A stretch of DNA of 64,000 bases, from positions 124,001-188,000 of the forward strand of contig NZ_VFMM01000001.1 of assembly GCF_006715085.1 (NCBI RefSeq), read 5' to 3'. This stretch comes from Kribbella jejuensis. Lineage in GTDB: Bacteria; Actinomycetota; Actinomycetes; Propionibacteriales; Kribbellaceae. Below the pieces are notes generated by a model, which worked only from the letters and a program-made list of their open reading frames with translations, had not been told where the DNA came from and did not search any database. How positions within the stretch are numbered: position 1 is the first letter of the stretch; each line of letters begins with the position of its first letter. Positions 16,102 through 25,080 of the stretch are shown piece after piece. The position numbers and the translations under genes were made by a program.

Positions 16102-18302
16102 GCGCGGACCTCCACGGTGAACGTGCAGGTCCCTTCGAGGACACGCGACTCGACCTTGCCGCCGCGGTACGCCAGCTCCACCGTAGCGTCCGGCCCGACC
16201 GGGACGGTGACGACCTGTCCTTCCGACGGCTGGAACCAGCGAAGTTCGGCGCCGTCGGCCCAGTCGTACTCCGGGCGGTCGTCGACCGCGCCGATCGGGA
16301 TCACCGCGCCCTCGCGGACGTACAGCGGGACGCTGTCGAACCCATGCGTCTGCTGAACCCAGCCGGGCCCGGTCAGCACCTCGCCGGTCAGCAGCGACGT
16401 CCAGCGGCCACCCGGAAGATAGAACGAGACCTCACCGTCAAGGCTCATCACCGGCGCGACGAGGAGGTCCTGACCGAGCATGTACTGCCGGTCCAGGTAC
16501 GCGGCCGCCGGGTCGTCCGGGAACTCGAGCAGCATCGGCCGCATCATCGGCACCCCGTCGCGGTGCGCCTCCTCGCCGGCGGCGGTCAGGTACGGCATCA
16601 GCGACAGCTTCAGCTTGGTGAACTTCCGCAGTACGTCGACCGCTTCCTCGTCGAACGCCCACGGGACGCGGTACGACGAGGAGCCGTGCAGGCGCGAGTG
16701 CGACGAGAGCAGCCCGAACGCGACCCAGCGCTTGAAGATCGCCGGATCGGGCGTGCCCTCGAACCCGCCGATGTCATGGCTCCAGTAGCCGAAGCCGGAC
16801 GCGGCCAGCGACAGTCCGCCGCGCAGCGACTCCGCCATCGCCTCGAACGTCGATTCGCAGTCGCCGCCCCAGTGCACCGGGAACTGCTGACCACCGACCG
16901 TCGCGGAGCGGGCGAACAGCACAGCCTCACCGGAACCGCGGTTCTCTTCGAGTAGACCGAAGACGGCCGCGTTGTAGAGCTGTGGATAGTAGTTGTGCAT
17001 CCGTTCCGGGTCCGAACCGTCGTGCCAGACGACGTCGGTCGGGATCCGTTCGCCGAAGTCGGTCTTGAAGCAGTCGACGCCGAGATCGATCAGCGCCTGC
17101 AGCTTGGACCGGAACCAGGCCGTCGCGTCCGGGTTGGTGAAGTCGACGATCGCCATCCCGGCCTGCCACAGGTCCCACTGCCAGACCGAACCGTCCGGCC
17201 GCTTGAGCAGGTACCCGAGCCGGCGGCCCTCCTCGAACAGCACCGACCGCTGCGCGATGTACGGGTTGATCCACAGGCTGACCCGGAGGCCACGGTCCTT
17301 CAACCGGCGGACCATCCCGGCCGGGTCCGGGAACGCGATCGGGTCCCAGACGAAATCGCACCAGTGGAACTGGCGCATCCAGAAGCAGTCGAAGTGGAAC
17401 ACGCTCAACGGCAGGTCGCGCTCGGCCATCCCGTCGACGAACGAGGCCGTCGTCTCCTCGGTGTAGTCCGTGGTGAACGACGTCGACAGCCACAGTCCCA
17501 TCGACCAGGCAGGCACCCGGGCCGGGCGTCCGGTCAGGTCGGTGTAGCGGCGCAGCACGTCCTTCGGTGTCGGGCCGGCGAAGACGTAGTACTGGAGTTC
17601 CTGGCCCTGGACGCTGAACTGGTTGCGGGAGGTGACCTCGGAGCCGACCTCGAACGACACGAGGGCGGGATTGTCGACCAGAACCCCGTACCCCTTGCTG
17701 CTGAGGTAGAAGGGGACGTTCTTGTACGCCTGTTCGCTGGACGTCCCGCCGTCGGCGTTCCAGCTGTCGACGACCTGACCGTTCTTGACGAGCGGACCGA
17801 ACCGCTCCCCGAGGCCGTAGATCGTCTCGCCGACCCCGAGCGCGAGCTGCTCGTGCAAGTAGTGGTTGCCCTCGGCATCCGTGATCAGGCCGACGCTGCG
17901 CTCACCGGAGTTGGTCAGCGGCCGGCCGTCCTGCTCGAACCGGACGTCCCACGGTCCCTCGAGCGCGATCACCACGCTCAGCTCCCCCGACGTCAGCCGC
18001 GCCTCGGCCGCGCCGACCTCCACCTTCACCGGATGCTCGGTGCCGGTGTTCAGCCGGTACGACGGATGCGCGGGCCGGCCGCCGAGGTGGTGGCCGATGT
18101 GGACCCCGATCACGCCGCGGGCCGGCGAGCTGAAGGTCATCGTGAACTGCGGCTGGTTGAGGGTGTCGCCGCGCCGCTCGATCCGGCGGGCCGGTGCGAA
18201 CACGACCAGCTCGCGCTCGCCCGCCTCGACACTCTCGATCTCGGCCGGCCGCAAGCGGGTCAGCCCCGGACGCAACTGCCAGTACCCGTCGGTGAACTTC
18301 AT
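16098..18302 (-). CDS. yicI: Alpha-xylosidase, GH31 (YicI type)
   Basis: A 734-residue GH31 enzyme. Nucleophile Asp415 lies in CFKTDFGERIP and acid/base Asp481 in HWGGD, within one residue of the numbering in E. coli YicI (416/482). The subsite signature FHFDCFWM (303-310) with Cys306 and the FKTDFGERIP motif distinguish YicI-like alpha-xylosidases from alpha-glucosidases. Domains: N-terminal beta-sandwich (1-250), barrel with inserts (to about 590), C-terminal beta domains. It removes alpha-linked xylose from isoprimeverose or xyloglucan oligosaccharides. It is first in the operon; GGGAGG precedes the ATG, and a perfect LacI-type operator lies 17 bases upstream. No transporter is encoded nearby. 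Confidence 0.93.
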   Translation of the reverse strand: MKFTDGYWQLRPGLTRLRPAEIESVEAGERELVVFAPARRIERRGDTLNQPQFTMTFSSPARGVIGVHIGHHLGGRPAHPSYRLNTGTEHPVKVEVGAAEARLTSGELSVVIALEGPWDVRFEQDGRPLTNSGERSVGLITDAEGNHYLHEQLALGVGETIYGLGERFGPLVKNGQVVDSWNADGGTSSEQAYKNVPFYLSSKGYGVLVDNPALVSFEVGSEVTSRNQFSVQGQELQYYVFAGPTPKDVLRRYTDLTGRPARVPAWSMGLWLSTSFTTDYTEETTASFVDGMAERDLPLSVFHFDCFWMRQFHWCDFVWDPIAFPDPAGMVRRLKDRGLRVSLWINPYIAQRSVLFEEGRRLGYLLKRPDGSVWQWDLWQAGMAIVDFTNPDATAWFRSKLQALIDLGVDCFKTDFGERIPTDVVWHDGSDPERMHNYYPQLYNAAVFGLLEENRGSGEAVLFARSATVGGQQFPVHWGGDCESTFEAMAESLRGGLSLAASGFGYWSHDIGGFEGTPDPAIFKRWVAFGLLSSHSRLHGSSSYRVPWAFDEEAVDVLRKFTKLKLSLMPYLTAAGEEAHRDGVPMMRPMLLEFPDDPAAAYLDRQYMLGQDLLVAPVMSLDGEVSFYLPGGRWTSLLTGEVLTGPGWVQQTHGFDSVPLYVREGAVIPIGAVDDRPEYDWADGAELRWFQPSEGQVVTVPVGPDATVELAYRGGKVESRVLEGTCTFTVEVRA

Positions 18303-18318
18303 GGTGTTCGGCCTCCCG

Positions 18319-18340
18319 GTTGTCGAAGCGCTTCGACAAC
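18319..18340 (-). promoter_or_regulatory. Perfect LacI-type operator before the GH31/GH42 operon
   Basis: A perfect 22-base inverted repeat with half-site GTTGTCGAAGC and CG centre. A TAGCGT hexamer (18339-18344, minus strand) overlaps its upstream edge, so a bound repressor would block the promoter. It shares its core with the site at 13155-13170 before the LacI gene and is the strongest regulatory signal in the window. Confidence 0.9.
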
Positions 18341-18387
18341 GCTAGAGGGGCCGACCAGCGCCGTCAATTCGGCGGCAATTCGCCAGG

Positions 18388-18406
18388 CTCTCAGCAGACT
18401 CTCAGC
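18388..18406 (+). promoter_or_regulatory. Direct repeat, probable OmpR-family regulator site
   Basis: CTCTCAGC occurs at 18388-18395 and again at 18399-18406, an 11-base period matching one helical turn, as OmpR-type regulators need for tandem binding. It is 23 bases before the response regulator gene. A second copy of the same arrangement lies at 50072-50090. Autoregulation is inferred. Confidence 0.6.
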
Positions 18407-18428
18407 GGGTTGCGGTGACACTGTCGGC

Positions 18429-19106
18429 ATGCGAGTGCTGATGGTCGAGGACGAACTGCGGCTGGCCGACACGGTGCACCGCGGGCTGACCGACGCCGGC
18501 TTCGTGGTCGAGTTGGTGCACGACGGCGAGAACGCTGTCTGGGCGGCGACCGAGCACAGCTACGACGTGATCGTGCTGGACATCATGCTGCCGAAGCTGA
18601 ACGGGTACCGCGTGCTGGAGCTGCTGCGGGCGCGCGGGATCTGGACGCCGGTGCTGATGCTGACCGCGAAGGACGGCGAGTACGACCAGACCGACGCGTT
18701 CGATCTGGGCGCTGACGACTACCTGACCAAGCCGTTCAGCTTCCTGGTGCTGGTGGCCCGGCTGCGCGCGCTGATCCGGCGCGGCGGCCCCGAGCGTCCC
18801 GTCGTACTGATGGCCGGCGACCTGTCGCTGGACGTGGCCCGCCGGCGGGTCGAGCGGAACGGGCGGGAGATCACGCTGACGCCGCGCGAGTACGGGCTGC
18901 TCGAGTTCCTGATGCGGCACCGCGGCGACACGGTGAGCAAGTCCGAGATTCTGCAGAACGTCTGGGACCCGGCCTTCGAGGGCGACCCGAACGTGGTCGA
19001 GGTGTACGTCCGCTACCTGCGGAAGAAGATCGACACGCCCTTCGCCCGGCACGCCATCGAGACCATCCGCGGCATGGGTTACCGGCTCAATCCCGAGGGC
19101 GGCTGA
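18429..19106 (+). CDS. OmpR-family response regulator
   Basis: A 225-residue regulator of the CutR/MprA/TcrA style. The receiver domain holds Glu7/Asp8, phospho-acceptor Asp51 in VIVLDIMLPK and Lys near 102 in LTKPFSF; the winged-helix domain ends ETIRGMGYRL. A short leader or leaderless transcript is likely (GACACT at 18417-18422, six bases before the ATG). The kinase gene follows after 35 bases. A CTCTCAGC direct repeat upstream suggests autoregulation. The signal is unknown; relatives often respond to envelope stress, which would fit the second repeat next to the penicillin-binding protein gene. Confidence 0.92.
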   Translation: MRVLMVEDELRLADTVHRGLTDAGFVVELVHDGENAVWAATEHSYDVIVLDIMLPKLNGYRVLELLRARGIWTPVLMLTAKDGEYDQTDAFDLGADDYLTKPFSFLVLVARLRALIRRGGPERPVVLMAGDLSLDVARRRVERNGREITLTPREYGLLEFLMRHRGDTVSKSEILQNVWDPAFEGDPNVVEVYVRYLRKKIDTPFARHAIETIRGMGYRLNPEGG

Positions 19107-19141
19107 GAACCACCTGAGGGCGGACCTGCGAAACTGGTGGG

Positions 19142-20554
19142 GTGAGCACGGTCGTGCGACGTCGCGTTGACGGGTGGTACCGGACCGCCGGCGGCCTGCG
19201 CCAGGCCAGTGTGCGCAGCCGGTCGACCGCCGCTGCGGTCATCGTGGTCGCGGTCGCGCTGCTGATCGGCGCCTTCGCGCTGCTGCTGCTCCTGCAGCGG
19301 GCGCTGATCGCCGAGGTCTCCGACGCCGCCGAGGGCCGGGTCGCCGACGTCGCCCGCCAGGTCAGCACCGAGGGGACGAAGGGCCTCAGCGCGGACCTGG
19401 CCAACACCACTCGCGCCAGCCAGCTGATCCAGGTACTGGACCCGAGCGGGAAGATCGTCGCCGCCTCGTCGTCGCGGGTCGACAACTCGCCGCTCACCGA
19501 CCTGCGGCCGCCGGACGGCGCGCTGATGCGGTCCGAGGTCGGCGAGATGCCGCTGATCGACGACGACCACTCGTTCCTGATCGTCGCCCAGGGTGCGTCG
19601 TACCACGGGACGACGTACACCGTGGTGGTCGCGTCGTCGGTGCAGACCCAGCGCCAGACGGTCCGGACCGTCTCGAAGTACCTGCTGATCGGGTTTCCGC
19701 TGTTGCTGCTCGTCGTCGGCATCGCCGGCTGGCTCATGATCGGGCAGGCGCTGCGGCCGGTGGAACGGATCCGTTCGAGGGTGCAGGGTATCGGGTCGCG
19801 GGACCTGACCGAGCGAGTACCGGTACCGGAGACGCGGGACGAGATCGCCCGGCTGGCCATCACGATGAACGAGATGCTCGACCGGCTGGAGACCGGGCAG
19901 GCGACCCAGCGTGCGTTCGTCGCGGACGCCAGCCACGAACTGCGCTCGCCGCTCGCCACCCTCACCGCCGCGCTGGAGGTGATCGAGGCCGACACCACCG
20001 GGAAAGCGTGGCTCGAGCTGCGGCAGGTGATGGAGACCGAGACCGACCGGATGCGGCAGCTCGTCGAGGACCTGCTGCTGCTCGCGAAGGCCGACGACAC
20101 CGGCATCCGGATGCGGCAGACCGACGTCGACCTCGACGACCTGGTCGAGGCCGAGATCAAGCGGCTGCGCAACTCCAAGCCCGAACTCACGGTGAAGGGC
20201 GACGTCCATCCCGTCCGCGTCACCGGCGACCCGGCGCGGCTGAGTCAGGTACTGCGGAACCTCGTCGACAACGCCGCCCGCGCCGCGCACACCACGGTGA
20301 TGCTGACAACGGCCGAACGCGACGGCACCGCGATCATCACGGTCGAGGACGACGGCGACGGCATCCCGGAGGAGGACCGCCAGCGCGTCTTCGAACGCTT
20401 CGTCCGCCTCGACACCAGCCGCTCCCGAGCCAGCGGCGGCTCCGGCCTGGGTCTGTCCATCGCCCGTGAAATCACCCGAGCCCACCACGGCACCATCACC
20501 CTGACTCCTTCCCCCACCGGCGGCACCACAGCGACGGTCATGCTTCCGATTTGA
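19142..20554 (+). CDS. Sensor histidine kinase with HAMP domain
   Basis: A 470-residue classical kinase. Membrane helices at about 29-52 and 178-200 enclose a sensor domain of about 125 residues outside the membrane. A HAMP domain follows (ALRPVERIRSRV onward), then HisKA with His265 in DASHELRSPL, and the ATPase with NLVDNAARAA, DDGDGIP and GGSGLGLSIA. The start is a GTG with a weak GGTGG-type site. It partners the regulator at 18429-19106. The ligand cannot be read from the sensor domain. Confidence 0.93.
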   Translation: MSTVVRRRVDGWYRTAGGLRQASVRSRSTAAAVIVVAVALLIGAFALLLLLQRALIAEVSDAAEGRVADVARQVSTEGTKGLSADLANTTRASQLIQVLDPSGKIVAASSSRVDNSPLTDLRPPDGALMRSEVGEMPLIDDDHSFLIVAQGASYHGTTYTVVVASSVQTQRQTVRTVSKYLLIGFPLLLLVVGIAGWLMIGQALRPVERIRSRVQGIGSRDLTERVPVPETRDEIARLAITMNEMLDRLETGQATQRAFVADASHELRSPLATLTAALEVIEADTTGKAWLELRQVMETETDRMRQLVEDLLLLAKADDTGIRMRQTDVDLDDLVEAEIKRLRNSKPELTVKGDVHPVRVTGDPARLSQVLRNLVDNAARAAHTTVMLTTAERDGTAIITVEDDGDGIPEEDRQRVFERFVRLDTSRSRASGGSGLGLSIAREITRAHHGTITLTPSPTGGTTATVMLPI

Positions 20555-20621
20555 TCCGCGCGGAGGCAGGGGGTGGCATCCGTCGCCGACCTGGATCAAG
20601 CTGGTGGTGAAGGAGGTGGGT

Positions 20622-20822
20622 GTGGTGAAGGCTGTGGCAGGCGATCAGGTTGTCGTGGAAGGCAGTCACGTGATGGCGCACCGGCGGGAAGGGCAGATCG
20701 TCGAGGTGCACGATCCGTCCGGCGCCCCGCCGTACCTGGTCCACTGGACCGACACGGACTCCGACTCCCTGTTCTTCCCGGGGCCCGACGCTCACATCGT
20801 GCACACCGGAGAAACCGGCTAG
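20622..20822 (+). CDS. DUF1918 small protein
   Basis: A 66-residue actinobacterial DUF1918 protein with the family core VAGDQVVVEGSHV, REGQIVEVHDPSG, PPYLVHW and FFPGPDAHI. It forms a small SH3-like beta barrel; function unknown. The frame is open further upstream, but AAGGAGG at 20610-20616 points to the GTG at 20622 (or the next codon, also GTG). It stands alone and ends two bases before the convergent LysR gene. Confidence 0.85.
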   Translation: MVKAVAGDQVVVEGSHVMAHRREGQIVEVHDPSGAPPYLVHWTDTDSDSLFFPGPDAHIVHTGETG

Positions 20823-20824
20823 CG

Positions 20825-21718
20825 TCAGTGACTGATCGTTCCTGCCGCGGTCTGTAGTTCACTCAGGATTGTCCGGACCGCTCGGCGGGCGGTTCGTTCT
20901 GGGCGATGCAGGGCGTCTACGTGGCGGCGGGTTTGGACGCCACGTAGGGGCTTCAGGACGATTCCCGGATGGGGTCGCGCGGTCCAGCGTGGGATCAGCG
21001 CCAGGCCGGCGCCGGCGGCGACCATCTCCGCGACCACGGTGAACTCGTTGACCCGGTGAACCACCTCGAGGCGCCGGTCGGCAGCTGCGCCGATTGCCTC
21101 GATCGTCGCCAGCAGTGGGAAGCCGTCGTGGACCGTGATCCACGGCTCGGCGGCCACGTCCCGTGGCGTCAGCGACCGCTTCGCCGCGAGCCGATGATCG
21201 ACGGGTACGGCGACGTCCATCGGTTCGTGGAGCAACGGCGTGACCGTGACCGTGCGCGGCCAGGCTGCAGTGTGATCCAGCCGGTGCGCCAGGACGACGT
21301 CGTACTCGCGGGTGAGCGGCGGGAACTCGTCCTGCGGTACGTCCTCGTCGTGCAGGCTGAGCCGCGGCGCGGCGCCGGACCGGAGCAGCCGTGGGAAGAA
21401 CGCCGCGGCCGCGCTGTGGAAGGCGGCGATCGTCACCACGCCGTCGGGCTGCTCGACGAACTCCTCCACGGTCTGCCGCGCCCGCGCCAGCGCGGACTCC
21501 ACATCCGCCGCCGCACCCGCGAGCGCACGGCCGGCAGCGGTCAGGACGACCCGCCGGCCGTCACGTTCGGTCAGCGGCACCGGCATCGACCGCTGAAGCA
21601 ACCGCAGTTGCTGGGAGATCGCCGACGGAGTGACCAGCAGGGCCTCGGCCGCCGCGGTCACACTCCCCAGCTCACCGACTTCGCGGAGCACGCGCAGTTG
21701 CCGTTCGTCCATTGTCAT
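20825..21718 (-). CDS. LysR-family transcriptional regulator
   Basis: A 297-residue LysR regulator: winged helix-turn-helix at residues 5-65 (LRVLREVGELGSVTAAAEALLVTPSAISQQLRLLQ) and a two-lobed effector domain. The ATG at 21718 gives MTMDERQL; a second ATG two codons later is possible, and further upstream codons are unlikely. It is divergent from an EamA exporter with only about 39 bases between, the standard arrangement for a LysR protein controlling its neighbour. Confidence 0.9.
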   Translation of the reverse strand: MTMDERQLRVLREVGELGSVTAAAEALLVTPSAISQQLRLLQRSMPVPLTERDGRRVVLTAAGRALAGAAADVESALARARQTVEEFVEQPDGVVTIAAFHSAAAAFFPRLLRSGAAPRLSLHDEDVPQDEFPPLTREYDVVLAHRLDHTAAWPRTVTVTPLLHEPMDVAVPVDHRLAAKRSLTPRDVAAEPWITVHDGFPLLATIEAIGAAADRRLEVVHRVNEFTVVAEMVAAGAGLALIPRWTARPHPGIVLKPLRGVQTRRHVDALHRPERTARRAVRTILSELQTAAGTISH

Positions 21719-21757
21719 ACTGTAGGTGCACTTCACTGTTGCTGAAGAAGTTGGTAC

Positions 21758-22666
21758 TTGGCTTCAACGTCGCCACGCGTCACCGTGGACGTCGTGCCCG
21801 GATCCCGCCGTACCGACCTCGTCCTGCTGCTCGTCGCTGTCGTCTGGGGTTCGAGCTACCTCGCTGCCAAGACCGCGACCGGCAGCGCGCCGGTGCTGAC
21901 CGTGCTGTTCCTGCGGTACGCCATCTCCGCGATCGCGCTGGTCCCGCTGGCCCGCGGCATCCGCCGGAACGAACTGAAGGCCGGTCTGATCCTGGGCCTC
22001 ACCCAAGCGTCAGTCCTCGTGCTGGAGACGTACGGCGTGACGCACACCAGCGCGGCGAACGCCGGACTGATCATCAGCCTGACGCTCGTCCTGACCCCGC
22101 TCTTCGACCGTCGCGGCCTACCGCCGCGGTTCTACCTCGCGGCGGCGCTGTGCGTGATCGCCGTCGGGTTGCTGATGTCCGCGCACGGCCTGCACACGCC
22201 AGGGGTCGGCGATCTGCTGATGCTCGCGGCCGCCGTCGTCCGCGCGGGTCACGTCGCACTGGTCGGCCGGCTCGCCACCGGGCTGCGACCGTTGCAGCTG
22301 ACAACGGTCCAGACCCTCGTCGGTACGGCGTTGTTCGCGGTACCCGCCGTACCGCATCTACCCACGCACGCGGGCGTCGGGACCTGGGCGCAGCTGGTCT
22401 ATCTCGCCTTGTTCTGCAGCGTTTTCGCGTTCCTCGCGCAGACCTGGGCGGTGCAGCGGACGTCCGCCAGCCGGGCGAGTCTGCTGCTCGGCACCGAACC
22501 GATCTGGGCCGTTGCCATCGGCATCGGTCTCGGCGACGAGCGACTGACGGTGCCCGCGGTGATCGGCGCCCTGCTGATGCTGGCCGGTACCACCTGGGGT
22601 CAGTCGATCGAGCGTGCGCACCGCGGCTCACGCACGGATCAGCTCGAGCTGCAGCCACTTGGCTAG
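21758..22666 (+). CDS. EamA/DMT-family transporter
   Basis: A 302-residue drug/metabolite transporter with ten predicted membrane helices in two EamA repeats (from LVLLLVAVVWGSSYLAAKTAT and from LLMLAAAVVRAGHVALVGRL). Members export metabolites or amino acids; the substrate is unknown. The TTG at 21758 is the first start, but GTG at 21785 or 21794 would put the start closer to the first helix, so it is uncertain. Divergent from and probably controlled by the LysR gene. The last 39 bases overlap the convergent YcaQ-like gene. Confidence 0.85.
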   Translation: MASTSPRVTVDVVPGSRRTDLVLLLVAVVWGSSYLAAKTATGSAPVLTVLFLRYAISAIALVPLARGIRRNELKAGLILGLTQASVLVLETYGVTHTSAANAGLIISLTLVLTPLFDRRGLPPRFYLAAALCVIAVGLLMSAHGLHTPGVGDLLMLAAAVVRAGHVALVGRLATGLRPLQLTTVQTLVGTALFAVPAVPHLPTHAGVGTWAQLVYLALFCSVFAFLAQTWAVQRTSASRASLLLGTEPIWAVAIGIGLGDERLTVPAVIGALLMLAGTTWGQSIERAHRGSRTDQLELQPLG

Positions 22667-23743
22667 GTCGCGGATCTCGCGCTGGACGGCGGCCATCAGG
22701 GTCTTCGAGAACGGCTCGTCCTCGTGGATCGCGTCGACCCGGAACACGCCGGCCTTCCGGTCCGACATCGCGTCGAGCTTCCCGACCAGGCGGTCGTTGT
22801 GCAGGATCGGAAGCGCGAAGTACCCCCAGCGGCGCTTCGCGACCGGCTTGTACATCTCCAACTGGTAGTCGAACTCGAAGATCTCGGTCAACCGCTTCCG
22901 GTCGTACACCAGCCGGTCGAGTGGCGACAGGATCGCGGTCCGGCCGGTGAACCGCTGCCCGAGCAGCCCGAGCAACTCCGGGTCGACCCGCCATTCACCG
23001 CGGACCCCGTCGACGACGGCCCGCTCCCCCGCCGCGCCGGCGTCGAGCGGCTCGCCCGGGCAGGCCGGGCCCTTGGCGCGCAGCAGCCCCATCGACCGTA
23101 GCCGCTGCTCGTCGCGGATCCGCAGCGCCTCCGCGAGCGGCACCGGAGGATCGTCCGGGTAGACCCTGGACGCCAGGTCCCACAGGCGGTCCCGGCCGTC
23201 GCGGCCCGCGATCGCCACCTCGCCGCGCTGCATCATGAACTCGAGCAGCTGCGACACGTTCCGGTTGTTGGTCCAGCCGCTCGACTTCCACGGCCGCACG
23301 CAGGTGTCCGGCAGCTCGCGCATCACCAGCGGGCCGTCCTGACGCAGGCGTTCCAGGATGTCGAGGCGGCAGCCCTCGTTCGCCTGCACCCAGTCGCGCC
23401 GGTACGACTGCCAGTCGAGCGGCTCGCCGTCGGCCGGCCACGCCTGCATCTCGGCCCGGTACAGCGCCAGCGTCTCCGGCAGCCGGACGAATCCGCGCAG
23501 CTCGATCAACTCCTGGGACGCCAGCGCGTCGGCCAGCTCCGACGGGTCGTACGACGAGCCGAGCCTGCTCCAGACGACGAGATCCGCATTCGGTGCGACG
23601 TAGGCCGTCTGGTCGAGCTGCAGCACGTTCAGCCCGCGGACCACGGCGTACAGATCGGCGGGTCGTTCGCTGGTCAGCAGCTGCGCCCGGACGGCCAACC
23701 GCCTCGCGTCGCGTTTCGTCAGCTGGTGAACGGTCACCTGCAA
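22628..23743 (-). CDS. YcaQ/AlkX-like winged-helix DNA glycosylase (HTH_42)
   Basis: A 371-residue protein of the HTH_42 family, named after E. coli YcaQ (AlkX) and Streptomyces AlkZ, which unhook interstrand cross-links or bulky alkyl adducts from DNA. Visible family features: N-terminal LTKRDARRLAVRAQLL, LNVLQLDQTAYVAPNADLVVWSRLG (about 39-63), central winged-helix repeats, and the C-terminal HNDRLVGKLDAMSDRKAGVFRV beta segment. In the LQLDQ motif one glutamine aligns with the catalytic QxQ/QxD site, but I cannot verify which residue is catalytic. Stands alone and convergent with the exporter. Confidence 0.8.
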   Translation of the reverse strand: MQVTVHQLTKRDARRLAVRAQLLTSERPADLYAVVRGLNVLQLDQTAYVAPNADLVVWSRLGSSYDPSELADALASQELIELRGFVRLPETLALYRAEMQAWPADGEPLDWQSYRRDWVQANEGCRLDILERLRQDGPLVMRELPDTCVRPWKSSGWTNNRNVSQLLEFMMQRGEVAIAGRDGRDRLWDLASRVYPDDPPVPLAEALRIRDEQRLRSMGLLRAKGPACPGEPLDAGAAGERAVVDGVRGEWRVDPELLGLLGQRFTGRTAILSPLDRLVYDRKRLTEIFEFDYQLEMYKPVAKRRWGYFALPILHNDRLVGKLDAMSDRKAGVFRVDAIHEDEPFSKTLMAAVQREIRDLAKWLQLELIRA

Positions 23744-23836
23744 AGACTAAATCCGAGGTCGGACAGTATTCTGGGAACCGGGAGAGGTGTAGCCGAGCGG
23801 GTGGGGACCGAGGCTCGGGTGGCAGGGGGTTGTTTC

Positions 23837-24682
23837 GTGGCGGTAGGTAGTCGGGCGTTGCTGCCCTGTGTTCTGTTGCTGGCGCTCGCCGGTGGTGCAG
23901 CCGGCTGTTCGGCCACGGAAGGGACGGCCGTCGAGCCGTCCGGTCCGCCGCCGATCATCTTGTCGCGCACGCCGGCGGCGGTGAAACCGGCGACCAACTG
24001 CTCGCAGTCGACCGAGGCGCTGCCGCCGGCGGCCGACACCGACGGCGTCGTGCTGACCGCCAGCACCGACCCGAGCCGGACGTCGCTGCTGCTGAAGAAC
24101 ACCGGCAGCATGACTGTGGTCGTCGTACCGGACGCGTCGTTCAGCAGCCGCTTGCTCGCCGCGCCGTTCGCCAACCCGAAGGACGCGGCGTCACGCGCGG
24201 CGTTGATCGCGATCAACAACAGCGGCGCGGCCGAGCTGCACGGCGTTCCGTCGTACGTGCCGAAGACGCAGGTCATCAGGCTGCCTCCGCAGTGGGCGAT
24301 CTGCGCGCTCAGCGACAACGTGAAGGAGCCGGCGAGCGTCCGCTACGTCCAGAACCAGGCGTCGAGTGCGCAGTACTTCGTCGTGAAGGCGCTCGCGGAT
24401 CAGCTGCTGCTGAGAACGAGTATGGCGCGCAGCCGGGCGACCTTGGTCCGCTGCGCCCGGACCACCACGACGATGCTCAAGGCGAATCCGGACCTGCCGG
24501 ACATCGAGCTGTACGTCGCGATCCTCGGCCCGCGGTCCGCCTGCACCGCCGGTTACAAGGCACTGCTGCGTGGCGACCAACGCGCCGCGGGTCAGCTCGG
24601 CGCGAGCGTACTCACCCAGCTCGGCGGCGCCCCTCGGCTGCTGCCGGACAGTCCCCTGCTGGGCGTCACCGCCGGCCCGTGA
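23837..24682 (+). CDS. Secreted lipoprotein of unknown function
   Basis: A 281-residue protein with a lipoprotein signal: charged start, hydrophobic LLPCVLLLALAGG, then AAGC as lipobox (acylated Cys near residue 24). The mature part begins with a proline/serine-rich linker (SGPPPIILSRTP) and contains four or more further cysteines, probably disulfide-bonded outside the cell. I do not recognise the fold. The GTG at 23837 is chosen because it starts the signal peptide; the 37 codons open upstream have no such sense. No operon partner. Confidence 0.7.
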   Translation: MAVGSRALLPCVLLLALAGGAAGCSATEGTAVEPSGPPPIILSRTPAAVKPATNCSQSTEALPPAADTDGVVLTASTDPSRTSLLLKNTGSMTVVVVPDASFSSRLLAAPFANPKDAASRAALIAINNSGAAELHGVPSYVPKTQVIRLPPQWAICALSDNVKEPASVRYVQNQASSAQYFVVKALADQLLLRTSMARSRATLVRCARTTTTMLKANPDLPDIELYVAILGPRSACTAGYKALLRGDQRAAGQLGASVLTQLGGAPRLLPDSPLLGVTAGP

Positions 24683-24797
24683 GCGAGTGCGGCCAGGGTC
24701 GGGTCCGGGTCGGGTCAGGGGAAACTCCACTGCCGCTGCCCCCGGCGGAACCGGAGACTGGAGTCACACAGTTTCGACACCTCGGAGGACTTCAGTC

Positions 24798-25052
24798 ATG
24801 GTGGGCTTCATCATCGCCGGTCTCGTCATCGGTGCACTCGCCCGGTTGTTCACGCCCGGCAAGCAGAAGCTCGGCCTGCTCGCCACGCTGCTGCTCGGCC
24901 TGGCCGGCTCGGTGATCGGCGGCACGATCGCCGCCGTCCTCGGCACCGGCGGCATCTTCGACCTCAACCTGATCGGGTTCGTGGTCGCGGTGATCTCGTC
25001 GGTGATGCTGGTCGGCACCGCCGAGTCGCTGGCTGCCAAGAACAAGAACTGA
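24798..25052 (+). CDS. GlsB/YeaQ/YmgE-family stress membrane protein
   Basis: An 84-residue protein with three hydrophobic helices and the glycine-rich family pattern: GFIIAGLVIGALARLFTPG (3-21), LLLGLAGSVIGGTIA (30-44) and LIGFVVAVISSVMLV (58-72), ending in a lysine-rich tail. Members are called transglycosylase-associated because of co-occurrence, and rise under general stress. CGGAGGA before the ATG is a clear ribosome binding site. Monocistronic; ends 28 bases before the convergent GH65 gene. Confidence 0.88.
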   Translation: MVGFIIAGLVIGALARLFTPGKQKLGLLATLLLGLAGSVIGGTIAAVLGTGGIFDLNLIGFVVAVISSVMLVGTAESLAAKNKN

Positions 25053-25080
25053 CCTGCGGCATCCAGACAGCGCCGTCCGC

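Noticed and set aside
23780..23835. A tRNA-like stretch (GGAGAGGTGTAGCCGAGCGGGTGG) before the lipoprotein gene
   Set aside because: It resembles the acceptor and D-arm of a class II tRNA, but no anticodon stem, no T-arm consensus (GGTTCGAATCC) and no matching acceptor end follow within range.
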